Shown one piece after another: positions 1-5,435 of a stretch of DNA of 5,436 nucleotides; position 1 is the first letter of the stretch; each line of letters starts with the position of its first letter. The DNA is taken from the NCBI GenBank assembly GCA_016207265.1, contig JACQPZ010000205.1, positions 1-5,436 on the forward strand, read 5' to 3'. The stretch comes from Candidatus Latescibacterota bacterium. Its GTDB lineage: Bacteria > Eisenbacteria > RBG-16-71-46 > SZUA-252. A program made the translations under genes and the position numbers. The notes below the pieces were generated by a model, which saw nothing but the letters and a program-made list of their open reading frames with translations, was not told where the DNA came from and did not search any database.

Positions 1-61
1 AAGCCTGCGTCGTCTTGCCCGAGCCCTCGATCCCCTCCAGGGTGATCAGGAGCCCTCGCAC
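1..61 (-). CDS. tmk: Thymidylate kinase, N-terminal fragment (cut by window edge)
   Basis: Only the first 20 codons are present; the gene continues off the left edge. The translation from a GTG at 61..59 reads MRGLLITLEGIEGSGKTTQA. It holds a P-loop (Walker A, GIEGSGKT, residues 10-17) directly after the beta-strand LLITLE. The LEGIEGSGKTTQ pattern is typical of bacterial dTMP kinases, which phosphorylate dTMP to dTDP in the cytoplasm for DNA synthesis. The GTG is chosen because an in-frame stop (the TAG that also ends ino1) lies just upstream and no other start codon fits. The Shine-Dalgarno sequence is weak (GGAA). The start is 18 nt after the ino1 stop, so co-transcription is likely. Other P-loop kinases cannot be fully excluded from 20 residues. 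Confidence 0.8.
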   Translation of the reverse strand, partial: MRGLLITLEGIEGSGKTTQA

Positions 62-79
62 GGATCGTGCGATTCCGGG

Positions 80-1252
80 CTAGGCGCTCTTCCGGGCGGC
101 GCGCTTCAATCCGCTCCGGGGAGCCGCGACCGGGGTCCGCTTCCGGATCGTCGCGGATCCCGCACCGGATTTCCTCTTGTGCCCGTACTTCGCGATGAAG
201 TCCTCGACCATCTGCCGCGCCACGTCGTCCGGATACTGGATGGGCGGCGATTTCTTGAAGTAGGCCGAGGGCTCGATCATCGCGCCCTTCAGCCCGTGAT
301 CGAGCGCGAGCTTCGCGCAGCGGACGGCGTCGATGATCACGCCGGCCGAGTTGGGAGAGTCCCACACCTCCAGCTTCATCTCGACGTTGAGCGGAACGTC
401 GCCGAAGGTGCGCCCCTCGAGGCGGATGTAGGCCCACTTGCGGTCATCCAGCCACTCGACGTAATCGCTCGGCCCGATGTGGACGTTCTTCTCACCCAGA
501 TCGTAGTCGAGCATCGAGGTGACCGCGTTCGTCTTCGAGATCTTCTTTGATTCGAGGCGCGAGCGCTCGAGCATATTGAGGAAGTCGGTGTTCCCGCCCA
601 CGTTGAGCTGACTGGTGCGCTCGAGGCGGACGCCGCGCTCCCGAAAGAGGCGCGTCAGGACCCGGTGGACGATCGTGGCGCCCACCTGGGACTTGATGTC
701 GTCGCCGATCACGGGGAGGCCCTTCTGCTCGAACCGGCGCTGCCAGTACTTCTCGCGCGCGATGAACACGGGGATCGCGTTCACGAACGCGCAGCCGGCC
801 TCGAGGATCTGCTCCACGTACCACTTCGTGGCCTCTTCGCTCCCGACGGGGAGATAGTTGATCACCACGTCGGTCTTCGTCTCGCGCAGCAGACGGACGA
901 TGTCGGCGGTCGAGCCGGGCGCCTTCTGGATGATCTTCGAGAGGTACTGGCCGAGGCCGTCGTGCGTCATGCCGCGCGCGACGGGGACCCCGAGCCGCGG
1001 CACGTCGGTGAACTTGTAGGTGTTGTTGGGCCACGTGAAGATCGCGTCGGAGAGGTCCCGCCCGACCTTGTTCCGATCGATGTCGATGGCGGCGCTGAAC
1101 TCGATGTCCCGAATGTGGTAGCCGCCCAGGTTCACGTGCATGAGCCCCGGCACGAAGTCGCTCTCCTTCGCGTTCCGGTAATAATGAACTCCCTGGACCA
1201 GCGAGGAGGCGCAGTTGCCGACGCCGATGATACCGACGCGAATTTTGCCCAT
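80..1252 (-). CDS. ino1: myo-Inositol-1-phosphate synthase (inositol-3-phosphate synthase)
   Basis: This 390-aa enzyme uses NAD+ to convert D-glucose-6-phosphate to inositol phosphate, the first step of inositol lipid synthesis. The N-terminal Rossmann motif (VGIIGVGNCASSLVQG, residues 6-21) is the form seen in mycobacterial Ino1. Other family blocks are PGLMHV (35-40), INYLPVGSEEA (131-141), VNAIPVFIA (157-165), GDDIKSQVGAT (183-193), LNVGGNTDFLNM (217-228), ESKKISKT (234-241), HIGPSD (258-263), WLDDRKWAY (267-275), EVWDSPNSAGVIIDA (295-309) and SAYFKKSPP (329-337). The start is the ATG at 1252..1250, with GGAGG 11 nt upstream. The frame stays open far upstream, but that part has no family similarity and lies over pgsA-like coding sequence on the same strand. 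Residues 355-390 form a Lys/Arg/Ala/Ser-rich tail beyond the usual family end. The gene lies 83 bp after the phosphatidyltransferase that probably uses its product. Confidence 0.96.
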   Translation of the reverse strand: MGKIRVGIIGVGNCASSLVQGVHYYRNAKESDFVPGLMHVNLGGYHIRDIEFSAAIDIDRNKVGRDLSDAIFTWPNNTYKFTDVPRLGVPVARGMTHDGLGQYLSKIIQKAPGSTADIVRLLRETKTDVVINYLPVGSEEATKWYVEQILEAGCAFVNAIPVFIAREKYWQRRFEQKGLPVIGDDIKSQVGATIVHRVLTRLFRERGVRLERTSQLNVGGNTDFLNMLERSRLESKKISKTNAVTSMLDYDLGEKNVHIGPSDYVEWLDDRKWAYIRLEGRTFGDVPLNVEMKLEVWDSPNSAGVIIDAVRCAKLALDHGLKGAMIEPSAYFKKSPPIQYPDDVARQMVEDFIAKYGHKRKSGAGSATIRKRTPVAAPRSGLKRAARKSA

Positions 1253-1335
1253 TGGAATCCGATCCTCCGTACGGATGGCTCTACCGTCAGCGGGCGCGAA
1301 TGCGGGGCCCGGCCCTTCGGGCGTGCGCCCGGGCG

Positions 1336-1989
1336 TTACGCGGAGTCCGACCGAGTCAGCTTCCGCACATGATACACGCGCTGGAGGACCGTGACGAGGG
1401 TCAAAATGAAGAGGACTCCGAGCACTCCGGGCATGAATCGGTGCCCCAAAAGAGCGCCCACGCCCAGGGTCAGAACCCGCTCCGGGCGCTCCATGATCCC
1501 CACCTTGCAGTCCAGCCCGAGCCCCTCCGCGCGGGCCCGCGCGTAGGAGACGAGGAACGAGAGGATCAGCGTCGCGAGCGCGAGGACGCCGAGGGTGGGA
1601 CCGTCGGCGTCGCCCCATTCGGCGCTCCCCTCGAACATGCCGCGCATCCAGACGGTCGCCGTTTGAGTGCGCGTGAAGTAGAAGTACGCGAGCCCGACGT
1701 AGAGCGCGCCTTCGCTCAGCCGGTCCAGCGTGGAGTCGAGGAACGCCCCGAACCGGTTCACCATGCCCCGCGCCCGGGCGACGTCGCCGTCCAGCATGTC
1801 GCAAAGACCCGCCAAGGGCAGCACGAACGCCGCCGCGAGAAACGATCCGCGCCCGAGCAGGAGTGCTGCGAGGAGCGAGAGGCAGAGGCCCGCGATGCTC
1901 AGGTGGTCGGGCTTCACACCGCGGGCCGCGAGCGCGCGCCCCAGCGGCGCGAAGATCGACCGCCCCTGCTCCTTCCAATTCCCGTTCAA
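1336..1989 (-). CDS. CDP-alcohol phosphatidyltransferase, probable phosphatidylinositol-phosphate synthase
   Basis: This is a 217-aa integral membrane enzyme with the complete CDP-alcohol phosphotransferase signature D-x2-D-G-x2-A-R-x8-G-x3-D-x3-D. The residues are D64, D67, G68, A71, R72, G81, D85 and D89, whose acidic side chains bind the metal and CDP-DAG. Hydrophobic segments lie near 31-46, 49-63, 93-105, 131-150, 173-182 and 187-203. The segment SYARARAEGLGL followed by IMERPERVL (148-173) resembles, from memory, mycobacterial PIP synthase (PgsA1), which joins CDP-DAG to inositol-1-phosphate. The downstream neighbour makes inositol phosphate, which supports that substrate; phosphatidylglycerol-phosphate synthase is the main alternative. 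The start is a TTG at 1989..1987, preceded by a purine-rich GGAGGGGAGG and overlapping the rsmI stop as TTGA. No in-frame ATG gives a full-length family protein. Family membership is certain; the inositol specificity is inferred. Confidence 0.88.
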   Translation of the reverse strand: MNGNWKEQGRSIFAPLGRALAARGVKPDHLSIAGLCLSLLAALLLGRGSFLAAAFVLPLAGLCDMLDGDVARARGMVNRFGAFLDSTLDRLSEGALYVGLAYFYFTRTQTATVWMRGMFEGSAEWGDADGPTLGVLALATLILSFLVSYARARAEGLGLDCKVGIMERPERVLTLGVGALLGHRFMPGVLGVLFILTLVTVLQRVYHVRKLTRSDSA

Positions 1990-2726
1990 CCGCCCTCCCC
2001 TCCATCTTCATCGCGCCCGCCGGCCGCGTCGCGGGGCGCCCCGCCGACAACGAGAACGAACTCGCCGCGCGGCGGCGCCGACTCGATCCACGCGCGCAGG
2101 GAATCGAGGGTCCCGTGCCTCGTCTCCTCGAACCGCTTCGTCAGCTCGCGCGAGATCGAGGCCGGGCGGTCTCCCAGCACCGCCCTCAGATCGTCGAGCG
2201 CCGAGCGCAGCCGGTGCGGAGCCTCGAAGAAGATGAGGGTCCGGGGGTCGTCGCGCAACTCCTCGATGCGGGCGCGGCGGCGGGACGCGCGCCGCGGCAG
2301 GAACCCCTCGAACGCGAACCGGTCGGTCGGGAGCCCCGACACTTCGAGCGCGCACAGGACGCTCGACGGCCCGGGAATCGGAACGACCGGGACGCCGTCC
2401 TGCACGGCCGCGCGCACGAGCGTGAACGCGGGATCCGAGATGCCGGGGGAGCCTGCGTCCGAGACGATCGCGACCGAAGCTCCGGCCTTGAGCTTGTCAA
2501 TGAGCGCCGGCGTGCGGGCGTCCTTGTTGTGGTCGTGATAGGAGACAAGGGGGCGCTTGATCCCGAGGCGGGCGAGGAGCCCCTGCGTGTGGCGCGTGTC
2601 CTCGGCCGCGATGAGATCCACCGAGCCCAGGATCCGCTCCGCCCGCGGCGAGAGATCGCCGACGTTTCCGATCGGCGTCCCCACGAGGTAGAGGGTGCCC
2701 GGACGCGGCTCCGTGGACTCGCTCAT
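1986..2726 (-). CDS. rsmI: 16S rRNA (cytidine(1402)-2'-O)-methyltransferase RsmI
   Basis: This 246-aa SAM-dependent tetrapyrrole-methylase-fold enzyme 2'-O-methylates C1402 in the decoding centre of 16S rRNA. The characteristic motifs are in order: LYLVGTPIGNVGDLSPRA (12-29), AAEDTRHT (40-47), SYHDHN (62-67), VSDAGSPGISDP (88-99, SAM-binding loop), IPGPSSVLCALEVSGLP (117-133), FEGFLPR (139-145), FFEAPHRL (166-173), RELTKRFEE (193-201) and GEFVLVV (221-227). The C-terminus is Gly/Asp/Glu-rich and short compared with the roughly 285-residue E. coli protein, so the small extra C-terminal domain seems reduced. The ATG at 2726..2724 overlaps the ltaE stop as ATGA, and its own TGA overlaps the next gene's TTG. 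Translation of all three genes is therefore likely to be coupled. The signature matches leave little doubt. Confidence 0.97.
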   Translation of the reverse strand: MSESTEPRPGTLYLVGTPIGNVGDLSPRAERILGSVDLIAAEDTRHTQGLLARLGIKRPLVSYHDHNKDARTPALIDKLKAGASVAIVSDAGSPGISDPAFTLVRAAVQDGVPVVPIPGPSSVLCALEVSGLPTDRFAFEGFLPRRASRRRARIEELRDDPRTLIFFEAPHRLRSALDDLRAVLGDRPASISRELTKRFEETRHGTLDSLRAWIESAPPRGEFVLVVGGAPRDAAGGRDEDGGEGG

Positions 2727-3775
2727 CCGGCGAGCACCCGCGTGGCCGCGCGCCGGATCGCCGCGACGGCGCGTTCGAGCGCGGCGTCGTCGACATCGAG
2801 ATGCGTCACGCAGCGGAAGCGGGCGGGCCCGCCGAACGGATAGAGAAGGACGCCATCCGCCTTCACCGCGGCGATGAGATCCTCGAAGCGGTCGGGTCTT
2901 CGGACCACCTCGGCGATCAGGATGTTGGTCTCGATCGCGGCGGGATCGAGGCTCAGCCCCGGGGTCGAGGCGACGGCCTCTGCCAGGCGCCGCGCCCTGG
3001 CGTGGTCCTCCGCGAGACGCGCGCGGTGATGGCGGAGCCCGTGGAGCCCGCCCGCCGCGAGGATCCCGGCCTGCCGCATCGCGCCGCCGAAGACCTTCCG
3101 CACTCGACGGGCTTCGCGGACGAACGCCTTCGATCCCGCGATCGCGGATCCGGCCGGCGCGCCGAGCCCCTTCGAATAGCAGACCATCACGCTATCACCG
3201 TTCACAGCGTAATCGGCCGCCGGAACACCGGTCGCGGCGCTCGCGTTCCAGAGCCTGGCGCCGTCGAGATGCACCGGGACCCGGCGCTCCTTCGCGGCAG
3301 CGGCGACCGCCCGAAGCTGCTCGAGCGGATAGACCGAGCCCGATCCCCAGTTGTGCGTGTTCTCGACCTCCACGAGGCGGGGACGGCCCGCCTCGCTTCC
3401 GTTCCCGCATCCCGCGGCCACGTCCGTCGGGCTCAACCTCCCCCGATCGCCGTCGCAGAAGAGAAAGCGCCGCCCGAGAATCCCGGTCACCGCCTCCGCT
3501 TCCACCTTCGCGACGTGGCTCAGGCGATCCAGGAGGATCGCGTCGCCCCGGTCCGTCTGGACCGCGATCGCGATCTCGTTCCCCATGCATCCGCTCGGAA
3601 CGAAGAGCGCCGCTTCCTTGCCGAGGACCGCCGCCGTCTCCTCCTCGAGGAGCCGCACGGTGGGATCCTCCCCGTAGTAATCGTCCCCCACCTCCGCTTC
3701 GGCCATCGCCCGGCGCATGGCGGGTGTGGGGCGCGTCACCGTATCGCTGCGAAGATCGACGTAAGTCGTTGTCAA
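2723..3775 (-). CDS. ltaE: Low-specificity L-threonine aldolase, PLP-dependent
   Basis: This 350-aa cytoplasmic enzyme of the beta-eliminating-lyase/aldolase family cleaves L-threonine or L-allo-threonine to glycine and acetaldehyde. Visible family blocks are DLRSDTVTRPTPAMRRAM (7-24), VGDDYYGEDPTVRLLE (29-44), FVPSGCMGNEIA (58-69), SHVAKVEAEA (86-95, with H87 expected to stack on the PLP ring), ENTHNWGSG (138-146), HLDGARLWNA (169-178, D171 contacting the pyridine nitrogen), CYSKGLGAPAGS (199-210, K202 as Schiff-base lysine) and FRCVTHLDV (320-328). The open frame runs further upstream to 3997, but those residues show no family similarity. The proposed start is a TTG at 3775..3773, giving MTTTYVDLRSDTVT, with GGAG a few nt upstream and a length typical of the family. 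It is the first gene of the minus-strand run and overlaps rsmI by 4 nt. Confidence 0.94.
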   Translation of the reverse strand: MTTTYVDLRSDTVTRPTPAMRRAMAEAEVGDDYYGEDPTVRLLEEETAAVLGKEAALFVPSGCMGNEIAIAVQTDRGDAILLDRLSHVAKVEAEAVTGILGRRFLFCDGDRGRLSPTDVAAGCGNGSEAGRPRLVEVENTHNWGSGSVYPLEQLRAVAAAAKERRVPVHLDGARLWNASAATGVPAADYAVNGDSVMVCYSKGLGAPAGSAIAGSKAFVREARRVRKVFGGAMRQAGILAAGGLHGLRHHRARLAEDHARARRLAEAVASTPGLSLDPAAIETNILIAEVVRRPDRFEDLIAAVKADGVLLYPFGGPARFRCVTHLDVDDAALERAVAAIRRAATRVLAG

Positions 3776-3790
3776 ACCGTCTCCGATTCC

Positions 3791-3819
3791 TTGAATCGCC
3801 GAACGGCCGGTGGTACTCT
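3791..3819 (+). promoter_or_regulatory. Candidate sigma-70 promoter for the metallopeptidase gene
   Basis: TTGAAT at 3791-3796 and TACTCT at 3814-3819 are 17 bp apart. The -10 box is preceded by TGG (3811-3813), an extended -10 signature. The -35 matches consensus at 4 of 6 positions and the -10 at 3 of 6. The start point would be near 3826, giving a leader of about 88 nt before the ATG at 3914. The match is weak and rests on position and spacing. Confidence 0.28.
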
Positions 3820-3859
3820 GAATAGGCGTCGGTTCGCCGAAACTTTCCCCGATCGGAGC

Positions 3860-3865
3860 AGTATA
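3860..3865 (-). promoter_or_regulatory. Candidate -10 box for the ltaE-rsmI-ino1-tmk operon
   Basis: On the minus strand this reads TATACT, 5 of 6 to the TATAAT consensus, about 85 nt upstream of the ltaE TTG. No good -35 box is found 16-18 bp upstream; the best is TTTCCG. It faces toward the operon in the only non-coding gap ahead of it, so an operon promoter somewhere here is expected, but this exact site is uncertain. Confidence 0.3.
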
Positions 3866-3913
3866 GGGGAGTGACGAACCGCGCGGAAACCGCGAGTCCG
3901 AAGGAGGAAGTCG

Positions 3914-4615
3914 ATGCTCGTGCCGTTTTGGGATCCAACCATGGTGCTGCTGATTCCGGCGATCATCCTCGCCGCCTACGCGCAGGCCAAGGTTCAATCA
4001 ACCTATCGCCGGTTCAGCGAGGTGCGCTCCGCGAGCGGGAGGTCGGGTCGCGAGATCGCCCAGGCGATCCTCTCCGCGAACGGTATCTCCGGGGTCGGCG
4101 TGGAGCCGGGAGACGGCTTCCTGTCCGACCACTACGATCCGATCCACAAGGTCGTGCGGCTTTCCCCGCACAACTACCAGGAATCGACGGTCGCCGCGAT
4201 CAGCGTCGCCGCCCACGAGTGCGGCCACGCGATCCAGCACGCGCGCGGCTATCTGCCGCTCCAGGCGCGAACCGCGATATTCCCCCTCGCCAACATCGGG
4301 ACGACCCTCTCCTGGATCTTCATCTTCGGAGGGCTCTTCTTCCTGAGGGGTGTCGCCGTCATGGGCGTGAGCCTTTTGGACATCGGGATCTTCCTGTTCA
4401 GCTTCGGCGTGCTCTTCCAGGTGATCACGCTGCCCGTCGAGTTCGACGCGAGCAAGCGGGCTCTGGTCCAGTTGAACCACCTCGGACTGGTGGCGCCCGC
4501 GGAGCAGGAGGGTGCGAAGAAGGTGCTCGACGCGGCCGCTCTGACCTACGTCGCGGCTGCGACGGCGGCGGTGCTGCAACTGGTGCGGCTCCTGATGATT
4601 CGCGATCGGCGCTGA
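3914..4615 (+). CDS. Membrane zinc metallopeptidase, YugP-like
   Basis: This 233-aa protein of the putative neutral zinc metallopeptidase family (YugP type) is predicted to be membrane-anchored. The catalytic HExxH motif is HECGH at 101-105, inside SVAAHECGHAIQHARGY; H101 and H105 would bind zinc with E102 as general base. EFDAS at 177-181 is the likely third-ligand region, with E177 proposed by analogy to M48-like enzymes. Hydrophobic segments lie near residues 8-24, 122-142, 145-173 and 208-228, so the zinc site sits in a loop between the first and second. The segment DGFLSDHYDPIHKVVRLSP (67-85) is typical of the family. The start ATG has a perfect AAGGAGG at 3901-3907, 6 nt upstream. The physiological substrate is not known to me. 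The gene is monocistronic, diverges from ltaE, and ends before a strong terminator. Confidence 0.93.
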   Translation: MLVPFWDPTMVLLIPAIILAAYAQAKVQSTYRRFSEVRSASGRSGREIAQAILSANGISGVGVEPGDGFLSDHYDPIHKVVRLSPHNYQESTVAAISVAAHECGHAIQHARGYLPLQARTAIFPLANIGTTLSWIFIFGGLFFLRGVAVMGVSLLDIGIFLFSFGVLFQVITLPVEFDASKRALVQLNHLGLVAPAEQEGAKKVLDAAALTYVAAATAAVLQLVRLLMIRDRR

Positions 4616-4637
4616 TCGCGGCGGCGGACGGAAATCC

Positions 4638-4667
4638 AAAAGGGACGCCCATCAAGGCGTCCCTTTT
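4638..4667. terminator. Bidirectional intrinsic terminator between convergent genes
   Basis: AAAAGGGACGCC (4638-4649) and GGCGTCCCTTTT (4656-4667) form a perfect 12-bp stem with a 6-nt loop (CATCAA). The ends of the stem provide a T run on either strand. It lies 22 bp after the metallopeptidase stop and 21 bp beyond the HU stop, so it can end both transcripts. Confidence 0.9.
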
Positions 4668-4688
4668 CGCTGAGAGCTGTCGCGCCGC

Positions 4689-4967
4689 CTAGACCTGGGC
4701 GACGATGTCCTTGAGTTCCTTGGATACCTTGAAGACGGGGACCCGTCGGGGCGGCACCGGGACCGACTCGCCCGTCCGGGGGTTTCGCGCGAGTCGCGAT
4801 TTCCGATCCTTCACCTTGAACGTTCCGAAGCCGCGAATCTCGATGTGTTTGCCCGCCGCGAGCGCTCTGGAGACCGCTTCCAGAAACTGGTCGACCGTAT
4901 CGGCCACATCCTTCTTCGTCAGGCCTGTCCGCTCCGCAATTTCGTCGACGATCTCTGCCTTGGTCAT
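4689..4967 (-). CDS. HU/IHF-family nucleoid DNA-binding protein
   Basis: This 92-aa protein has the standard length and layout of the HU/IHF family. These proteins act as dimers that bend and compact DNA and assist replication, recombination and enhancer-dependent transcription. It begins MTKAEIVDEIAERTGLTKKDV (two helices), followed by the dimer helix near 22-38. Then comes the family hallmark IRGFGTFKV (44-52) and the DNA-binding beta arm KDRKSRLARNPRTGE (53-67), with the intercalating proline at P63. The C-terminal part PPRRVPVFKVSKELKDIV (72-89) closes the fold. The RxARNPxTGE arm occurs in both HU and IHF subunits, so the subtype is not decided and no symbol is given. The start ATG at 4967..4965 has AGGAGG about 5 nt upstream. 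It is convergent with the metallopeptidase gene and has its own strong promoter. Confidence 0.95.
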   Translation of the reverse strand: MTKAEIVDEIAERTGLTKKDVADTVDQFLEAVSRALAAGKHIEIRGFGTFKVKDRKSRLARNPRTGESVPVPPRRVPVFKVSKELKDIVAQV

Positions 4968-5088
4968 CAGCCCCTCCTGGACGAGGTAACGCTATCGGCG
5001 ATGGTCCTCGCGCGGACTCGTGGATCTCGGCGCGGAACGGTCGGCATGCGCCGCCGAGCGCCTAAGCCGCCGTTGGGATTGAGGATAA

Positions 5089-5104
5089 GCGCCCCGCGGG
5101 GCGC
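5089..5104. repeat. 16-bp perfect palindrome at the predicted HU transcription start
   Basis: GCGCCCCGCGGGGCGC is a perfect palindrome within a few nucleotides of the predicted start point (about 5106). It could be a repressor operator just downstream of +1, or a stable 5'-end hairpin in the HU mRNA. Its high GC content raises the chance that it is accidental. Confidence 0.5.
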
Positions 5105-5112
5105 GATTCGGG

Positions 5113-5140
5113 AATATAGGCCGATGGCGGAAGCTGTCAA
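5113..5140 (-). promoter_or_regulatory. Sigma-70-type promoter of the HU/IHF gene
   Basis: On the minus strand a perfect TTGACA (5140..5135) is followed after 16 bp by TATATT (5118..5113), 5 of 6 to the -10 consensus. An A-rich stretch (GGGAAAAAGCC) lies just upstream of the -35. The start point is expected near 5106, giving a leader of about 138 nt to the ATG at 4967. A strong promoter fits an abundant nucleoid protein. Confidence 0.82.
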
Positions 5141-5179
5141 GGCTTTTTCCCGCTGGAAGTTCCGCCATCTCCGTGGATT

Positions 5180-5200
5180 CTGCACCGGGGATGGGTGCAG
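5180..5200. promoter_or_regulatory. NtrC-like palindrome, candidate enhancer site
   Basis: CTGCACC (5180-5186) and GGTGCAG (5194-5200) form a perfect 7-bp inverted repeat around 7 nt. The half-sites TGCACC and GGTGCA match the NtrC enhancer consensus, but the usual spacer between them is 5, so the match is imperfect. The centre lies about 155 bp upstream of the start point expected from the sigma-54 element, a normal enhancer distance. It is also about 40 bp upstream of the divergent HU -35. Confidence 0.4.
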
Positions 5201-5234
5201 CGTGCCGGCCAGCATGCCCGATTCGCAGGGTGCG

Positions 5235-5293
5235 CGAGAGCGTGCGGCATGCAATGCCGTATCTTATTGATATTGAAATACCTTACGCTCTCG
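5235..5293. repeat. 9-bp inverted repeat flanking an AT-rich segment with IHF-like core
   Basis: CGAGAGCGT (5235-5243) and ACGCTCTCG (5285-5293) are perfect inverted copies. Between them are a small hairpin (CGGCAT/ATGCCG, 5245-5250 and 5254-5259, loop GCA) and an AT-rich stretch at 5260-5284 that stands out in this high-GC sequence. The minus strand at 5272..5260 reads TATCAATAAGATA, 8 of 9 to the IHF core WATCAA-N4-TTR. It sits between the NtrC-like palindrome and the sigma-54 element, where IHF usually binds. The inverted repeat could alternatively be a separate regulator site. Confidence 0.4.
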
Positions 5294-5318
5294 AGCCGGC
5301 CGCGGCTCCTGGGCCCGA

Positions 5319-5333
5319 TGGCACACCGCTTGC
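5319..5333 (+). promoter_or_regulatory. Candidate sigma-54 (-24/-12) promoter facing right
   Basis: TGGCAC (5319-5324), five bases, then TTGC (5330-5333) match the sigma-54 core TGGCAC-N5-TTGC exactly. The invariant GG (5320-5321) and GC (5332-5333) are separated by exactly 10 bp. Transcription would begin near 5345 and run out of the window toward a gene that is not visible here. The region is intergenic and has enhancer-like and IHF-like sites upstream. Confidence 0.6.
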
Positions 5334-5357
5334 GGCTCTCCCATGCCCGATACGGAT

Positions 5358-5435
5358 TCGGGAGCCGTTTAGCGAAGGTTCATGTCTCTGCGTCTCCGGC
5401 CTTCTCCTACCTTGCGCTAAGCCCGCGGCTCCCGA
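5358..5435 (+). other. Long imperfect hairpin in the predicted sigma-54 transcript leader
   Basis: TCGGGAGCCG (5358-5367) pairs perfectly with CGGCTCCCGA (5426-5435). The stem continues through TTTAGCG (5368-5374) with CGCTAAG (5415-5421, one G-U pair) and AAGGT (5375-5379) with ACCTT (5409-5413). There are a 4-nt bulge and a 1-nt bulge, for about 22 pairs in all. The loop begins with an ATG (5382) of a 12-codon reading frame ending at 5420, whose GAAGG ribosome-site-like sequence lies in the stem. No T run follows inside the window, so it is not a simple terminator. A competing small hairpin CCCGA/TCGGG (5346-5350 and 5358-5362) uses the same 5' bases. Confidence 0.4.

Noticed and set aside
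1306..1335. GC-rich hairpin between the phosphatidyltransferase and ino1 as a terminator
   Set aside because: Small stems such as CGGGC/GCCCG (1318-1331) exist, but no T run follows on the minus strand and the genes look co-transcribed. It may at most affect mRNA stability.
1253..2050. Upstream extension of the ino1 reading frame toward 2050 on the minus strand
   Set aside because: It has no family similarity, is arginine/proline-rich as expected for an off-frame reading, and lies over the phosphatidyltransferase gene on the same strand. The ATG at 1252 has a good ribosome site and begins at the normal Rossmann fold.
1252..2843. Long plus-strand open frames opposite rsmI and the phosphatidyltransferase (for example 1252-2538 and 1863-2843)
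   Set aside because: They are antisense shadows caused by high GC and third-position bias. The translations are low-complexity, Arg/Pro/Ala-rich, and lack recognisable motifs.
3776..3997. Upstream extension of the threonine aldolase frame to 3997
   Set aside because: It would cross the divergent spacer and the start of the metallopeptidase, and adds 74 residues unlike the family. The TTG at 3775 gives the normal length.
5082..5090. DnaA-box-like TTATCCTCA on the minus strand
   Set aside because: It is a single copy with one mismatch to TTATCCACA and has no cluster of boxes or replication genes nearby.
4967..5254. 95-residue minus-strand open frame upstream of HU
   Set aside because: The HU -35 and -10 boxes lie inside it, there is no ribosome site at its start, and its composition looks non-coding.
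5267..5278. TTGATA and TTGAAA as rightward sigma-70 -35 boxes
   Set aside because: Nothing resembling a -10 box lies 16-18 bp downstream of either; the positions fall in GC-rich sequence.
5213..5351. Direct repeat CATGCCCGAT at 5213-5222 and 5342-5351
   Set aside because: Only two 10-bp copies exist, with no target-site or array features. It could be chance in a GC-rich interval, and I have no function to propose.
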